In this document: positions 1-7,556 of the stretch, piece after piece
Layout of the letters: each line of letters starts with the position of its first letter
How positions within the stretch are numbered: position 1 is the stretch's first letter
DNA from: Planctomycetaceae bacterium
GTDB lineage: Bacteria > Planctomycetota > Planctomycetia > Pirellulales > JAEUIK01
NCBI GenBank assembly: GCA_015493185.1
Contig: WGDQ01000793.1
Location: forward strand, 1 to 7,556
Direction of reading: 5' to 3'
DNA: 7,556 nucleotides
The notes under the pieces: generated by a model
Told to the model about the DNA's origin: nothing
Databases searched by the model: none
What the model saw: only the letters and a program-made list of their open reading frames with translations
Made by a program: the position numbers and the translations under genes

Positions 1-33
1 GAGGCAACCATTTTTTTCCGCGTAGCGGCACAC

Positions 34-67
34 GGCCAGGCCGACTGGCCCAGCGCGGCGGACCGCC
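34..67 (-). terminator. Two small hairpins just after pilC
   Basis: On the minus strand the pilC stop codon (71-73) is followed by a GGCGG/CCGCC inverted repeat (57-67, one-base spacing) and then by a perfect 6-bp stem GGCCAG/CTGGCC with a five-base loop (34-50). Their place right after a stop codon suits transcription termination or a 3' stabilising structure. There is no T-tract on the minus strand after the stems (the seven-base T run at 11-17 is on the plus strand), so this is not a canonical intrinsic terminator. The next gene is not visible. Confidence 0.3.
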
Positions 68-70
68 ACG

Positions 71-1399
71 TCAACTCAATTCGCCAATCAACTTGATCAA
101 CGGCAGGAACAAGGCAATGACGATGAAGCCCACCATGCCGCCGAGGAACATGATCAGCAGCGGTTCGAGCAGGCTGACCAGGCTTTCGGTGAGCACGGCC
201 ACTTCGTCGTCGTAGGTGTCGGCCACTTTATACAACATGACGTCCAGTTCACCGGTTTCTTCGCCCACGTCGACCATATTGACCACCAGGTCGTCGACAA
301 TGCGGCTGTTCATCCGCAGCAAATACATGAGCACGCCGATCGGTCCGCCGATGAAGAGGATCCAGAAGAACAGCGTCACCGGATGGAAGCCGGGGCGCGA
401 ATGCTCTTTCATCGGTCGGGCGATCGACTCGCCCTCGCGAATGGCGTCGTAGATGCGGCCATACATATTTTCGAATACGGCATTGCCGCTGGTTTCGCGA
501 GCGATGTTGAGCGCCTCGAGAATGGGCACGCCGCTGGCCACGAGCGTGCCCAAGGTGCGCGTGGTGCGGGCCACGATGTTCTTTTCGACCAACTGGCCGA
601 AGATCGGCATTTTGAGCAAAAACAAGTGCCAACCGAAGCGGCCCGCCTTGAACTTGGAAATGAGCTTCACCAACAGCCACAACGAGATGGGAACCAAAGG
701 AATGAGATAAAAGTATTTCAGGATCAGGTTCGACGTGGTGATGAGAATTTCCGTAAGCACGGGCAGCTCAGTACCGAAGTCGGCAAAGATGGCTTTGAAC
801 TTCGGCACGATGAACGTCATGATGAAAATCAAAATGCCCACGGCCACCATGACAACCACGATGGGGTAGACCATCGCGCCCTTGACCTTGCGCTTGAGGG
901 CCTCGCTGCGCTCTTGAAACTCGGCCAATCGTTGCAGAATGACCTCGAGCGCACCGCCCGCCTCGCCGGCCTTGATCATGTTGACATAAAGCCGGTCGAA
1001 GGCCTTGGTTTGCTTGGCCATGGCCTCGGAAAGGGTGGAACCGCTTTCGATATCTTCGCAGATGTCGATCAGGGCGTTTTTCAAACGGCCGGGCTTCGAC
1101 TGGCCTTCGAGAATGCGCAGGCTTCGCAGAATGGGCAGGCCGGCATCTTGCAGAATGGAAAGCTGGCGCGTGAAGGTGGTTAGCTGCTTGGACGACACGC
1201 CGCCGATGGCAAAGGTTTTGCCCTTCTTATCGCTTTTCTTTTTGGCGGCCGCCTTGCGCGTTTTTTTGACCGAGATCTTGGTGACGAAGTAGCCCATTTG
1301 CCGGATCGTGGCCTGGGCCTCTTCTTCACTGGCGGCGTCGATAACGTCTTTGATTTCCTGGCCCGTGGCATCCATGGCCTCGTATTGGAAGGTCGGCAT
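71..1399 (-). CDS. pilC: Type IV pilus inner-membrane platform protein PilC (GspF family)
   Basis: This 442-residue protein is a polytopic inner-membrane platform that couples PilB/PilT ATP hydrolysis to pilin insertion or removal. Residues 1-43 form the usual PilC/GspF N-terminal segment. They are followed by a Lys/Arg-rich linker at about 45-61 and two T2SSF repeats at about 75-198 and 278-433. The first repeat carries GEAGG (145-149), and the second carries the equivalent GEETGELD (379-386). Hydrophobic segments lie at about 176-198, 228-248 and 412-434. An additional one at about 341-361 sits inside the second repeat, where most family members run straight from the REGES..P region (322-329) to VVNMVDVGEETG (372-383). 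The frame is open throughout, so the insertion is not a frameshift. The ATG at 1397-1399 is preceded by CAGGAC at 1409-1414. The gene lies 83 bases downstream of pilB2 and is probably cotranscribed with it. GspF of a type II secretion system is the alternative, but the neighbouring pilT favours PilC. Confidence 0.93.
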   Translation of the reverse strand: MPTFQYEAMDATGQEIKDVIDAASEEEAQATIRQMGYFVTKISVKKTRKAAAKKKSDKKGKTFAIGGVSSKQLTTFTRQLSILQDAGLPILRSLRILEGQSKPGRLKNALIDICEDIESGSTLSEAMAKQTKAFDRLYVNMIKAGEAGGALEVILQRLAEFQERSEALKRKVKGAMVYPIVVVMVAVGILIFIMTFIVPKFKAIFADFGTELPVLTEILITTSNLILKYFYLIPLVPISLWLLVKLISKFKAGRFGWHLFLLKMPIFGQLVEKNIVARTTRTLGTLVASGVPILEALNIARETSGNAVFENMYGRIYDAIREGESIARPMKEHSRPGFHPVTLFFWILFIGGPIGVLMYLLRMNSRIVDDLVVNMVDVGEETGELDVMLYKVADTYDDEVAVLTESLVSLLEPLLIMFLGGMVGFIVIALFLPLIKLIGELS

Positions 1400-1408
1400 G
1401 ATCGTGTC

Positions 1409-1414
1409 GTCCTG
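1409..1414 (-). promoter_or_regulatory. Ribosome-binding site of pilC
   Basis: CAGGAC on the minus strand lies nine bases before the pilC ATG (1397-1399). The same six bases occur at the same distance before the preferred start of pilB2, which supports both start choices. Confidence 0.6.
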
Positions 1415-1482
1415 TGCAGAGAGGGCGAGCGGCGCGTGTAGGATGCGTCGCGCGCAAGCCAGAATTCAGTTGTCCGCTTCGA

Positions 1483-3201
<1,719 letters not shown>

Positions 3202-3210
3202 ATATGGTTT

Positions 3211-3216
3211 GTCCTG
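3211..3216 (-). promoter_or_regulatory. Ribosome-binding site deciding the pilB2 start
   Basis: CAGGAC on the minus strand lies nine bases before the ATG at 3199-3201. It favours the 572-residue PilB2 over the 618-residue frame that could begin at TTG 3337-3339. The same hexamer and spacing precede pilC. Confidence 0.6.
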
Positions 3217-3303
3217 CCTGAAATTGTGAAGCGGGGTATGGTGGTTCGCTGCCGGTTTTTTCGTAACCTCGGTCGGTTTTTTTCTCCAACGCCGTAGGCG
3301 GCG

Positions 3304-3313
3304 GCGTCGACGC
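3304..3313. repeat. 10-bp palindrome in the pilT-pilB2 spacer
   Basis: GCGTCGACGC reads the same on both strands. It lies 22 bases after the pilT stop codon in the 134-base spacer before pilB2. A CGCCG/CGGCG short stem (four-base loop) lies next to it on the pilB2 side, followed on the minus strand by an A-run rather than a T-run. It may be a processing or stabilising structure between two cotranscribed genes; no function can be read from the sequence alone. Confidence 0.35.
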
Positions 3314-3335
3314 GGCGACTGAAACGAGGCCAAGC

Positions 3336-4454
3336 TCAACGAGCCGCGGCTTTCTCACGCGTTTCCTGTTCGTCGTCGAACAATCCCTTCTCGGCCTTGG
3401 CAATGCGCTGGGCCAGCTCGTCGGGCTTATTGGCCTTCATCAGCACGTCGTCTTTGTCAACCAGCCCCTTGCGCCACAAGTCGAATAAGTGGTCGTCCAG
3501 CAGTTGCATGCCGAACTTGGCCCCGGTTTGGATCGACGAGGTGATACGGAACGTCTTATTTTCCCGAATCAGGTTGGCAATGGCCGGCGTGACCACCAGC
3601 ATTTCGAAAGCCGCCACGCGACCACCGCCCTTCTTCGGCAGAAGCTGTTGCGACAACACACCGATGATCGACGTCGAAAGCTGCACACGAATTTGCTCTT
3701 GTTGCGTTGTCGGAAAAACGTCGATGATGCGGTTCACCGTGCCTTCCGCACTGGTTGTGTGCAGTGTGCCAAACACGACGTGGCCTGTTTCGGCAGCCGT
3801 AATAGCTGCCTCGATGGTTTCCAAATCCCGCATTTCGCCCACAAGAATTACGTCGGGATCCATCCGCAACGCGCGGCGAATGGCCTCGGGAAAACTCGGT
3901 ACGTCGACCCCAATTTCTCGCTGGTTGATCGTCGACTTTTTGTGCTGATGATAAAACTCGATGGGGTCTTCGATCGTGATGATGTGATGGTCGATCGTTT
4001 CGTTCAAATAGTTGATCATGCTGGCCAGCGAGGTGCTTTTTCCAGAACCGGTAGGCCCGGTGACCAGAAACAACCCTCGCGTTCGCATCACCAGATCGCG
4101 GACCACCGGCGGCAAACCAAGCTGTTCGAACGAAAGAAACTTGTTCGGAATTTGCCGCAGCACCATACCGATGTTGCCGCGCTGCTTGAACACAGCCACA
4201 CGGAACCGAGCTGCATCGCCAAAAGCAAAGCCGAAGTCGGTTCCGCCCACCTCTTGCAGCTCTTGCTGACACCGCTCGGGCGTAATGCTTTTCATCAGCG
4301 CCACGGTGTCTTCGGGCTCGAGCACCTTGGTTTCTAAACGACGCAGATGGCCGTCGAGCCGGACCACCGGTGGCTGCCCCACGGTGATGTGCAAATCGCT
4401 GATCCCCTGCGAAACCACGGTTTGCAGGAGCTTATCGATCAGAAGGGTACCCAT
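3336..4454 (-). CDS. pilT: Type IV pilus retraction ATPase PilT
   Basis: This 372-residue ATPase disassembles the pilus and drives retraction (twitching, surface sensing, DNA uptake in other bacteria). It has the short PilT layout: a PAS-like N-terminal domain (about 1-100, with the SDLHI motif at 19-23) and a RecA-like core. The core has Walker A GPTGSGKST (133-141), Asp box TIEDPIEF (160-167), Walker B VILVGEMRD (202-210) and His box TGHVVFGTLHT (223-233). There is no tetracysteine zinc motif, which separates it from PilB/GspE. The PilT-specific C-terminal retraction motif appears as AIANLIRE (291-298), whereas the reference form is AIRNLIRE. The charged tail (about 345-372) makes the protein somewhat longer than a typical PilT. 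The ATG at 4452-4454 has AAAGG six bases upstream. The gene lies 134 bases before pilB2, after a 656-base gap from pilB1, so it probably begins its own transcription unit. A PilU-like accessory motor is the alternative; with only one such gene visible, PilT is preferred. Confidence 0.93.
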   Translation of the reverse strand: MGTLLIDKLLQTVVSQGISDLHITVGQPPVVRLDGHLRRLETKVLEPEDTVALMKSITPERCQQELQEVGGTDFGFAFGDAARFRVAVFKQRGNIGMVLRQIPNKFLSFEQLGLPPVVRDLVMRTRGLFLVTGPTGSGKSTSLASMINYLNETIDHHIITIEDPIEFYHQHKKSTINQREIGVDVPSFPEAIRRALRMDPDVILVGEMRDLETIEAAITAAETGHVVFGTLHTTSAEGTVNRIIDVFPTTQQEQIRVQLSTSIIGVLSQQLLPKKGGGRVAAFEMLVVTPAIANLIRENKTFRITSSIQTGAKFGMQLLDDHLFDLWRKGLVDKDDVLMKANKPDELAQRIAKAEKGLFDDEQETREKAAAR

Positions 4455-4460
4455 AGAGAG

Positions 4461-4465
4461 CCTTT
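4461..4465 (-). promoter_or_regulatory. Ribosome-binding site of pilT
   Basis: AAAGG on the minus strand lies six bases before the pilT ATG (4452-4454). The spacing is good, and no other start nearby matches family length better. Confidence 0.55.
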
Positions 4466-4532
4466 CTCGCGCCGACGGCCTGGGTCGCGCCCGCCGACGT
4501 AACCTCTTCTTCTAGTCGTGTTCCGCGTTCTG

Positions 4533-4551
4533 TCCTGAAGTCAGGATCCTG
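4533..4551. repeat. Nested palindromes in the pilT leader (candidate operator)
   Basis: The arms TCCTGA and TCAGGA (4533-4538 and 4541-4546) are separated by two bases. The right arm overlaps a second 10-bp perfect palindrome, CAGGATCCTG (4542-4551). This gives three CAGGA/TCCTG half-sites in 19 bases, 79 bases upstream of the pilT start. Such an arrangement could be a dimer or multimer binding site or a folded leader element. No regulator family is recognised. Confidence 0.4.
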
Positions 4552-4761
4552 CTCCGCAGCGAACCGCGTCGCCTCCACAGTGGGCAACGCACTACCACCG
4601 CCGTTCTGCTGGAATACCAACTACAAGTAATGCAACAGCGAACAGGCCCCCGTCAAACAAGCGCCGCTGTACAAAACGCACCTGACGGAAGGGCGTCGGG
4701 CCGGCTGTGGGCCGACCAGCCCTCGCTAGCCCGCGCCGCAAAATAGTCAAAACACCGCTGC

Positions 4762-4780
4762 CGGTTGCTCGCAGCAACCG
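4762..4780. repeat. Perfect 8-bp hairpin in the pilB1-pilT gap
   Basis: CGGTTGCT and AGCAACCG form a perfect 8-bp stem with a three-base loop. It lies about 330 bases after the pilB1 stop codon. On the minus strand a loosely T-rich stretch with two TTTT runs begins about ten bases after the stem, so it could be a weak terminator for pilB1. The distance of the T-rich stretch from the stem argues against a standard intrinsic terminator. It could equally be a leader structure or a protein-binding inverted repeat. Confidence 0.35.
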
Positions 4781-5110
4781 ATGGGGGTTGCAGATGAGTG
4801 ATAGGGTCGAATTCGATAGAGAAGGCCCCCGCGATGCCCGATTGTTCGCGCGAGCTCTCCACGGAACAAGCCATTTGTCAAAATAGGCAACCTAGCACAC
4901 AAGTCACAGCCCCAAATGGTTTTTCGAACCAACCTCTGTCACGCTGTGTCTTATCGCCGGCGCATGTGTACGTGCGTCGCCCCGCAACCAGTGGCCCGCA
5001 ATCCTCGTTCATTCGGCCTTCTGTAGTGGCGCTGCCGCCCACACATGCCGGAAAAACCGAGGTCGAATCGCACTCCATCCGATCACACCGACCGCTGTTC
5101 ACAATACATC

Positions 5111-6829
5111 TCAACCTTCCGACGAAGTCCGCTTCGCCACCCGGAACACCTCGTCGATGGTGGTTATCCCCTTCATGGCTTTGATCATGCCGTCGGTGTA
5201 AAGTGTTTTCATGCCTTGGGCTATGGCCGCACGGCGAATTTCTTGAGTGGACGCTCCCTTGAAGGCCAACTCCCGAATTTTCGAAGTCATCAACATCAGT
5301 TCATAAATACCGATGCGCCCGCGGTAGCCACTGCGTTGGCAGTTTCCGCATCCTTTGCCGCGCATGAACTTCGCCCGAGCAGCCAACTCCGGCCGAATAC
5401 CGGCTGCCTTCAAAACCGACTCGCTCGGTGTGTACGGTTGCTTGCATTTCGTGCAAACCACGCGCACCAACCGCTGCGCCAAGACAGCGATGACGCTGCT
5501 AGCCACAAGATAGGCGGGAACACCCATGTCGACCATGCGTGTAACAGCACCGGGCGCATCGTTCGTATGCAGTGTACTGAAAACCAAGTGTCCAGTCAAA
5601 GAAGCCTGGATTCCCATCTCTGCTGTTTCAGAGTCGCGCATCTCGCCCACCAAAATCACATTCGGAGCCTGGCGGAGCATGGCGCGGATGATCCGGGCAA
5701 AATCCAATCCAATGCTGTGCCGCACCTCGACCTGATTCACGCCCGGCAGGTAGTATTCCACCGGATCCTCGGCCGTGATGATCTTTCGATCAGGTCGATT
5801 CAACTCGTTCAGCGCGGCATATAGCGTGGTCGTCTTCCCAGAGCCGGTCGGCCCCGTCACAAGAATGATGCCGTTCGGTCGTCGGATCAAACTGGTAAAC
5901 TGATTGTACGTTTCCTCCGACATGCCAAGCTGCCGAACACCCACTTTGATGCTGTCTTTATCCAAGATCCGCATCACGACCGACTGGCCGTGGTTTGTCG
6001 GCAACACGCTCACGCGGAAGTCGAGGCTCTTGTTTCCCACAGTGAGCTTGATGCGGCCATCCTGCGGGCGACGCCGCTCGGCAATATCCATATTGGCCAT
6101 AATTTTGATGCGAGACAGGATCGCACCCAGCAGACGCCGTGGCGGACTATCGCGCTCGACCAGAACCCCGTCGATCCGATAACGAACCCGAACCCGATCT
6201 TCAAACGGTTCGATATGGATATCCGAAGCGCGTAGCTGCACTGCTTCGCTAACGATCAAATGCACGAGCCGCACAATCGGGGCGGCCGATTCGTCGATCA
6301 CCTCCTCGTCCTGACCGGTTTCGTCTTCGGTCTCGGTGAAGTCGATCGCCGTATCGGTAAACTCCTGCAACATGGAGTCGGCGCTTTCACCCTCGGTTTG
6401 ACCGTAGTGGCGGTTGATCGCCTCGAGAATGTTTTCTCGCGGGGCCAGAGCAATCTCTACTTGGCGATTGAGAATAAATCGCAGCTTATCCAGCGTGTCG
6501 TAATCCTGCGGATCGCTGACGATCACCTTGAGCGCCCCGTCCATTTCAGCCAATGGCAAAATGGCGTTTTCGCGAGCAACCGACTCGGGCACAAGCTCCA
6601 CGACCGAGGGGGGAATCACCACCTCGTTCAAATCCACATATTCGAGCCCATGCTCCTGGGCGATCGCCCGAACGACTTCTTCGCCCGTGGCGTAGCCGAG
6701 TCGGATCAGTGCATCGCCAACCTTCATATCGGCGCCCTTGGCCATTTGCTCCGCTTCGGCCAATTGCTCCGGGCTAATCACACCCTGGCGAATCAAAATC
6801 TCGGCAAAATTGCCCATGCTCGTCGACAT
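5111..6829 (-). CDS. pilB: Type IV pilus assembly ATPase PilB paralogue (PilB1; GspE family)
   Basis: This 572-residue GspE/PilB ATPase has the same length and architecture as the second copy at 1483-3201. The N-terminal MshEN-like domain (about 1-145) has degenerate repeats: positions 7-30 lack the Arg, Leu-Gly and Gln of the cyclic-di-GMP motif, and 36-59 carries conservative changes (Lys, Val, Ile, Glu). An acidic linker (about 150-180) follows. The core has Walker A GPTGSGKT (326-333), Asp box TAEDPVEY (352-359), Walker B VILVGEMRD (391-399), His box TGHLVFSTLHTNDA (412-425) and tetracysteine C459, C462, C494, C497 with 31-residue spacing. The commonly seen RQDPD just before Walker B is RQAPN (386-390). 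I chose the ATG at 6827-6829 because AAGG lies seven bases upstream. A TTG at 6848-6850 and an ATG at 6815-6817 are in frame but have weaker sites. A 656-base gap separates it from pilT, suggesting separate transcription. It could serve a different pseudopilus or secretion system. Confidence 0.92.
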   Translation of the reverse strand: MSTSMGNFAEILIRQGVISPEQLAEAEQMAKGADMKVGDALIRLGYATGEEVVRAIAQEHGLEYVDLNEVVIPPSVVELVPESVARENAILPLAEMDGALKVIVSDPQDYDTLDKLRFILNRQVEIALAPRENILEAINRHYGQTEGESADSMLQEFTDTAIDFTETEDETGQDEEVIDESAAPIVRLVHLIVSEAVQLRASDIHIEPFEDRVRVRYRIDGVLVERDSPPRRLLGAILSRIKIMANMDIAERRRPQDGRIKLTVGNKSLDFRVSVLPTNHGQSVVMRILDKDSIKVGVRQLGMSEETYNQFTSLIRRPNGIILVTGPTGSGKTTTLYAALNELNRPDRKIITAEDPVEYYLPGVNQVEVRHSIGLDFARIIRAMLRQAPNVILVGEMRDSETAEMGIQASLTGHLVFSTLHTNDAPGAVTRMVDMGVPAYLVASSVIAVLAQRLVRVVCTKCKQPYTPSESVLKAAGIRPELAARAKFMRGKGCGNCQRSGYRGRIGIYELMLMTSKIRELAFKGASTQEIRRAAIAQGMKTLYTDGMIKAMKGITTIDEVFRVAKRTSSEG

Positions 6830-6836
6830 TCTGGAA

Positions 6837-6840
6837 CCTT
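6837..6840 (-). promoter_or_regulatory. Ribosome-binding site deciding the pilB1 start
   Basis: AAGG on the minus strand lies seven bases before the ATG at 6827-6829. This favours that start over the in-frame TTG at 6848-6850 and the ATG at 6815-6817. Confidence 0.5.
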
Positions 6841-6880
6841 CGACTGACAAGACGAGGAAGTGAACAAGATCTGTGGTGGA

Positions 6881-6904
6881 TCGGCAAAGCGGATCGTTTG
6901 CCGA
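6881..6904. repeat. Perfect 8-bp inverted repeat upstream of pilB1 (candidate operator or leader hairpin)
   Basis: The arms TCGGCAAA and TTTGCCGA are perfect complements separated by eight bases. The element lies 51 bases upstream of the chosen pilB1 ATG. In DNA it has the form of a dimeric regulator site, with arm centres 16 bases apart. In RNA it would fold into a stem-loop within the 5' leader if transcription starts further upstream. Nothing in the window identifies a binding protein. Confidence 0.4.
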
Positions 6905-7322
6905 GAAACACAGCCGACGCAGCCCCGGTCGATCGGCCTGGCAAACCGCAGAAAACGTCTTCGGCGCGTAGAACGAGCCGAACGCACCAATTCAGCCAGG
7001 ACCCGCTCGAGCAGCGTTGCGTACAACAGGCAACGATACCAGCCATGCGCCTGCGTCTAGAGCCGCCAAGCCGCTTCACATTCGTGCAGCGGTGTTCACC
7101 GACAATTTCTGGCAAGGCGATATCGCTGAGCTGTGGCCGCTGTTTCCGCGCTCAGGCAGTGCGTCCGTCAGCGGGCCCGCGACACGAAACCTCTTCTCCT
7201 CGCCCACACCGTAATCGGTCGATAAGGCAACGGCAAACGTGCGTGGAAGGGAGACCCTAGAGCTATGTCGACGCCTCATCCGACCGGATGCAGCATTTCG
7301 ACAATAACCCTAGTTAAATCCT

Positions 7323-7351
7323 AGACTAACGGCACGCATCAACGCTGTCAA
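7323..7351 (-). promoter_or_regulatory. Candidate sigma-70-type promoter toward pilB1
   Basis: On the minus strand a perfect TTGACA (7346-7351) is followed after exactly 17 bases by TAGTCT (7323-7328). The -10 keeps the most conserved T, A and final T but misses the three middle positions. It points toward pilB1 and would give a leader of nearly 490 bases, which is long; it might instead serve an unrecognised small transcript. Planctomycete promoters are poorly characterised. Confidence 0.35.
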
Positions 7352-7444
7352 CTTTCAGCAGCAACGCGATAGTCCAGCAGCCCGGATTCGACAGCCGACA
7401 CGTTTGATACCGCAATGGAATAACCACGCGATTGCCCCAGAACA

Positions 7445-7467
7445 ACGGGCCTCGGCCGGAGGGTCGT
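7445..7467. repeat. GC-rich imperfect hairpin, possible interspersed repeat
   Basis: The arms ACGGGCCTC and GAGGGTCGT (7 of 9 pairs) flank the five-base loop GGCCG. The sequence around it, read on the minus strand, translates in one frame to a PRPSGRG-like peptide. From memory such peptides recur in spurious predicted proteins of planctomycetes, as expected of a repeated non-coding element. Only one copy is in this window, so the repeat nature is not shown here. Confidence 0.25.
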
Positions 7468-7556
7468 GGCTCAGGCGTCCCCTGTCGGCACAACGCGAAG
7501 GCCCGCTCGATCCGCACGAGCACAGCACGCGGCAAACGCACGGCGTCGCGTGTCAC

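Larger units (their letters stand above)
4455..5110. other. Gap without a supportable gene between pilB1 and pilT
   Basis: This 656-base stretch contains only short, overlapping open frames on both strands (up to 128 codons), with compositions unlike the neighbouring genes and no recognisable domain. I see no tRNA or rRNA. It holds a nested palindrome in the pilT leader (4533-4551) and a perfect hairpin (4762-4780). Promoter-like pieces on the minus strand are weak. The best is TTGACG (4651-4656) with a 16-base spacer to TGCATT (4629-4634). A perfect TTGACA at 4876-4881 has no acceptable -10 partner. The gap probably contains the end of the pilB1 transcript and the promoter of pilT-pilB2-pilC. 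Confidence 0.6.
6830..7556. other. Upstream region of pilB1 without a supportable gene
   Basis: This 727-base stretch has only short frames in several phases, none with a recognisable family. The longest minus-strand ones (113 and 76 codons) are rich in Arg, Ser, Cys and Trp and do not resemble the neighbouring proteins. I see no RNA gene. It holds the pilB1 ribosome-binding site, a perfect inverted repeat (6881-6904), a candidate promoter (7323-7351) and a GC-rich imperfect hairpin (7445-7467). It probably works as the pilB1 regulatory region and a boundary with an unseen upstream gene. Confidence 0.55.

Noticed and set aside
11..28. A T7 run next to a CCGC/GCGG hairpin as an intrinsic terminator
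   Set aside because: The T-run precedes the hairpin on the plus strand and becomes an A-run after it on the minus strand, so it has the wrong polarity for either direction.
4501..4510. The 10-mer AACCTCTTCT at 4501-4510 also occurs at 7188-7197, each in an upstream region of a motor gene
   Set aside because: With two gaps of about 650-730 bases, one shared 10-mer is roughly what chance gives. The distances to the genes differ greatly (about 50 versus 360 bases).
4853..4881. A perfect TTGACA on the minus strand in the pilB1-pilT gap as a pilT promoter
   Set aside because: At 17-base spacing the -10 would be AGAGCT, matching only the last position of the consensus.
4915..4940. A TTCGAA core with flanking GGTT/AACC resembling a tRNA T-arm
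   Set aside because: The five-base stem around the seven-base loop does not pair in T-arm geometry, and no acceptor or anticodon arm is found.
6774..7279. Two overlapping minus-strand frames (113 and 67 codons) upstream of pilB1
   Set aside because: One overlaps the pilB1 start in another frame. Both have Arg/Ser/Cys-rich random-looking products, no clear ribosome sites and no domain.
7265..7324. A 19-codon plus-strand frame starting at ATG 7265 after a GGGAG sequence
   Set aside because: It is too short to separate from chance, and the purine-rich sequence is 11 bases away from the ATG.
7326..7556. A 76-codon minus-strand frame reaching the window edge
   Set aside because: Its composition is unlike the neighbouring genes, no family is recognised, and part of it is translated from a likely GC-rich repeat. 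The start would be a GTG at the very edge, so a partial gene cannot be fully excluded.

Overview
The window carries four convincing genes, all on the minus strand, and together they form the cytoplasmic motor and inner-membrane platform of a type IV pilus (or closely related type II secretion-like) machine. In the direction of transcription they are a PilB-type assembly ATPase (pilB1, 6829-5111), a 656-base gap, a PilT-type retraction ATPase (pilT, 4454-3336), a second PilB-type ATPase (pilB2, 3201-1483) and the platform protein PilC (pilC, 1399-71). No pilin, prepilin peptidase, secretin or PilM/N/O/P genes lie inside the window.

The order pilB-pilT-pilB-pilC, the moderately high GC content, and a PilC with an extra hydrophobic segment in its second T2SSF repeat suggest a planctomycete, perhaps of the Pirellula group. 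That assignment comes from memory of protein style, not from a search.

Region by region: 1-70 is a short tail after pilC with two small hairpins. 71-3335 holds pilC and pilB2, separated by 83 bases; their start codons are preceded by the same CAGGAC ribosome-binding sequence at the same distance. pilT sits 134 bases upstream of pilB2, so pilT-pilB2-pilC is probably one transcription unit. 4455-5110 has no supportable gene but contains a nested palindrome in the pilT leader and a perfect 8-bp hairpin. 5111-6829 is pilB1. 6830-7556 is a 727-base stretch without a supportable gene. It holds a perfect inverted repeat close to pilB1, a plausible sigma-70-type promoter pointing toward pilB1, and a GC-rich imperfect hairpin that may be an interspersed repeat.

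How they work together: PilB hexamers use ATP to turn PilC and drive pilin polymerisation, and PilT drives depolymerisation and retraction. Having two PilB proteins with one PilC is the main biological question here. The two differ at the N-terminus. PilB2 has an intact MshEN-type cyclic-di-GMP-binding motif and a second near-intact one, while PilB1 has degenerate versions. This suggests that the two extension motors respond differently to cyclic-di-GMP. I saw no sign of an exotic system, a mobile element, a CRISPR array or an RNA gene.
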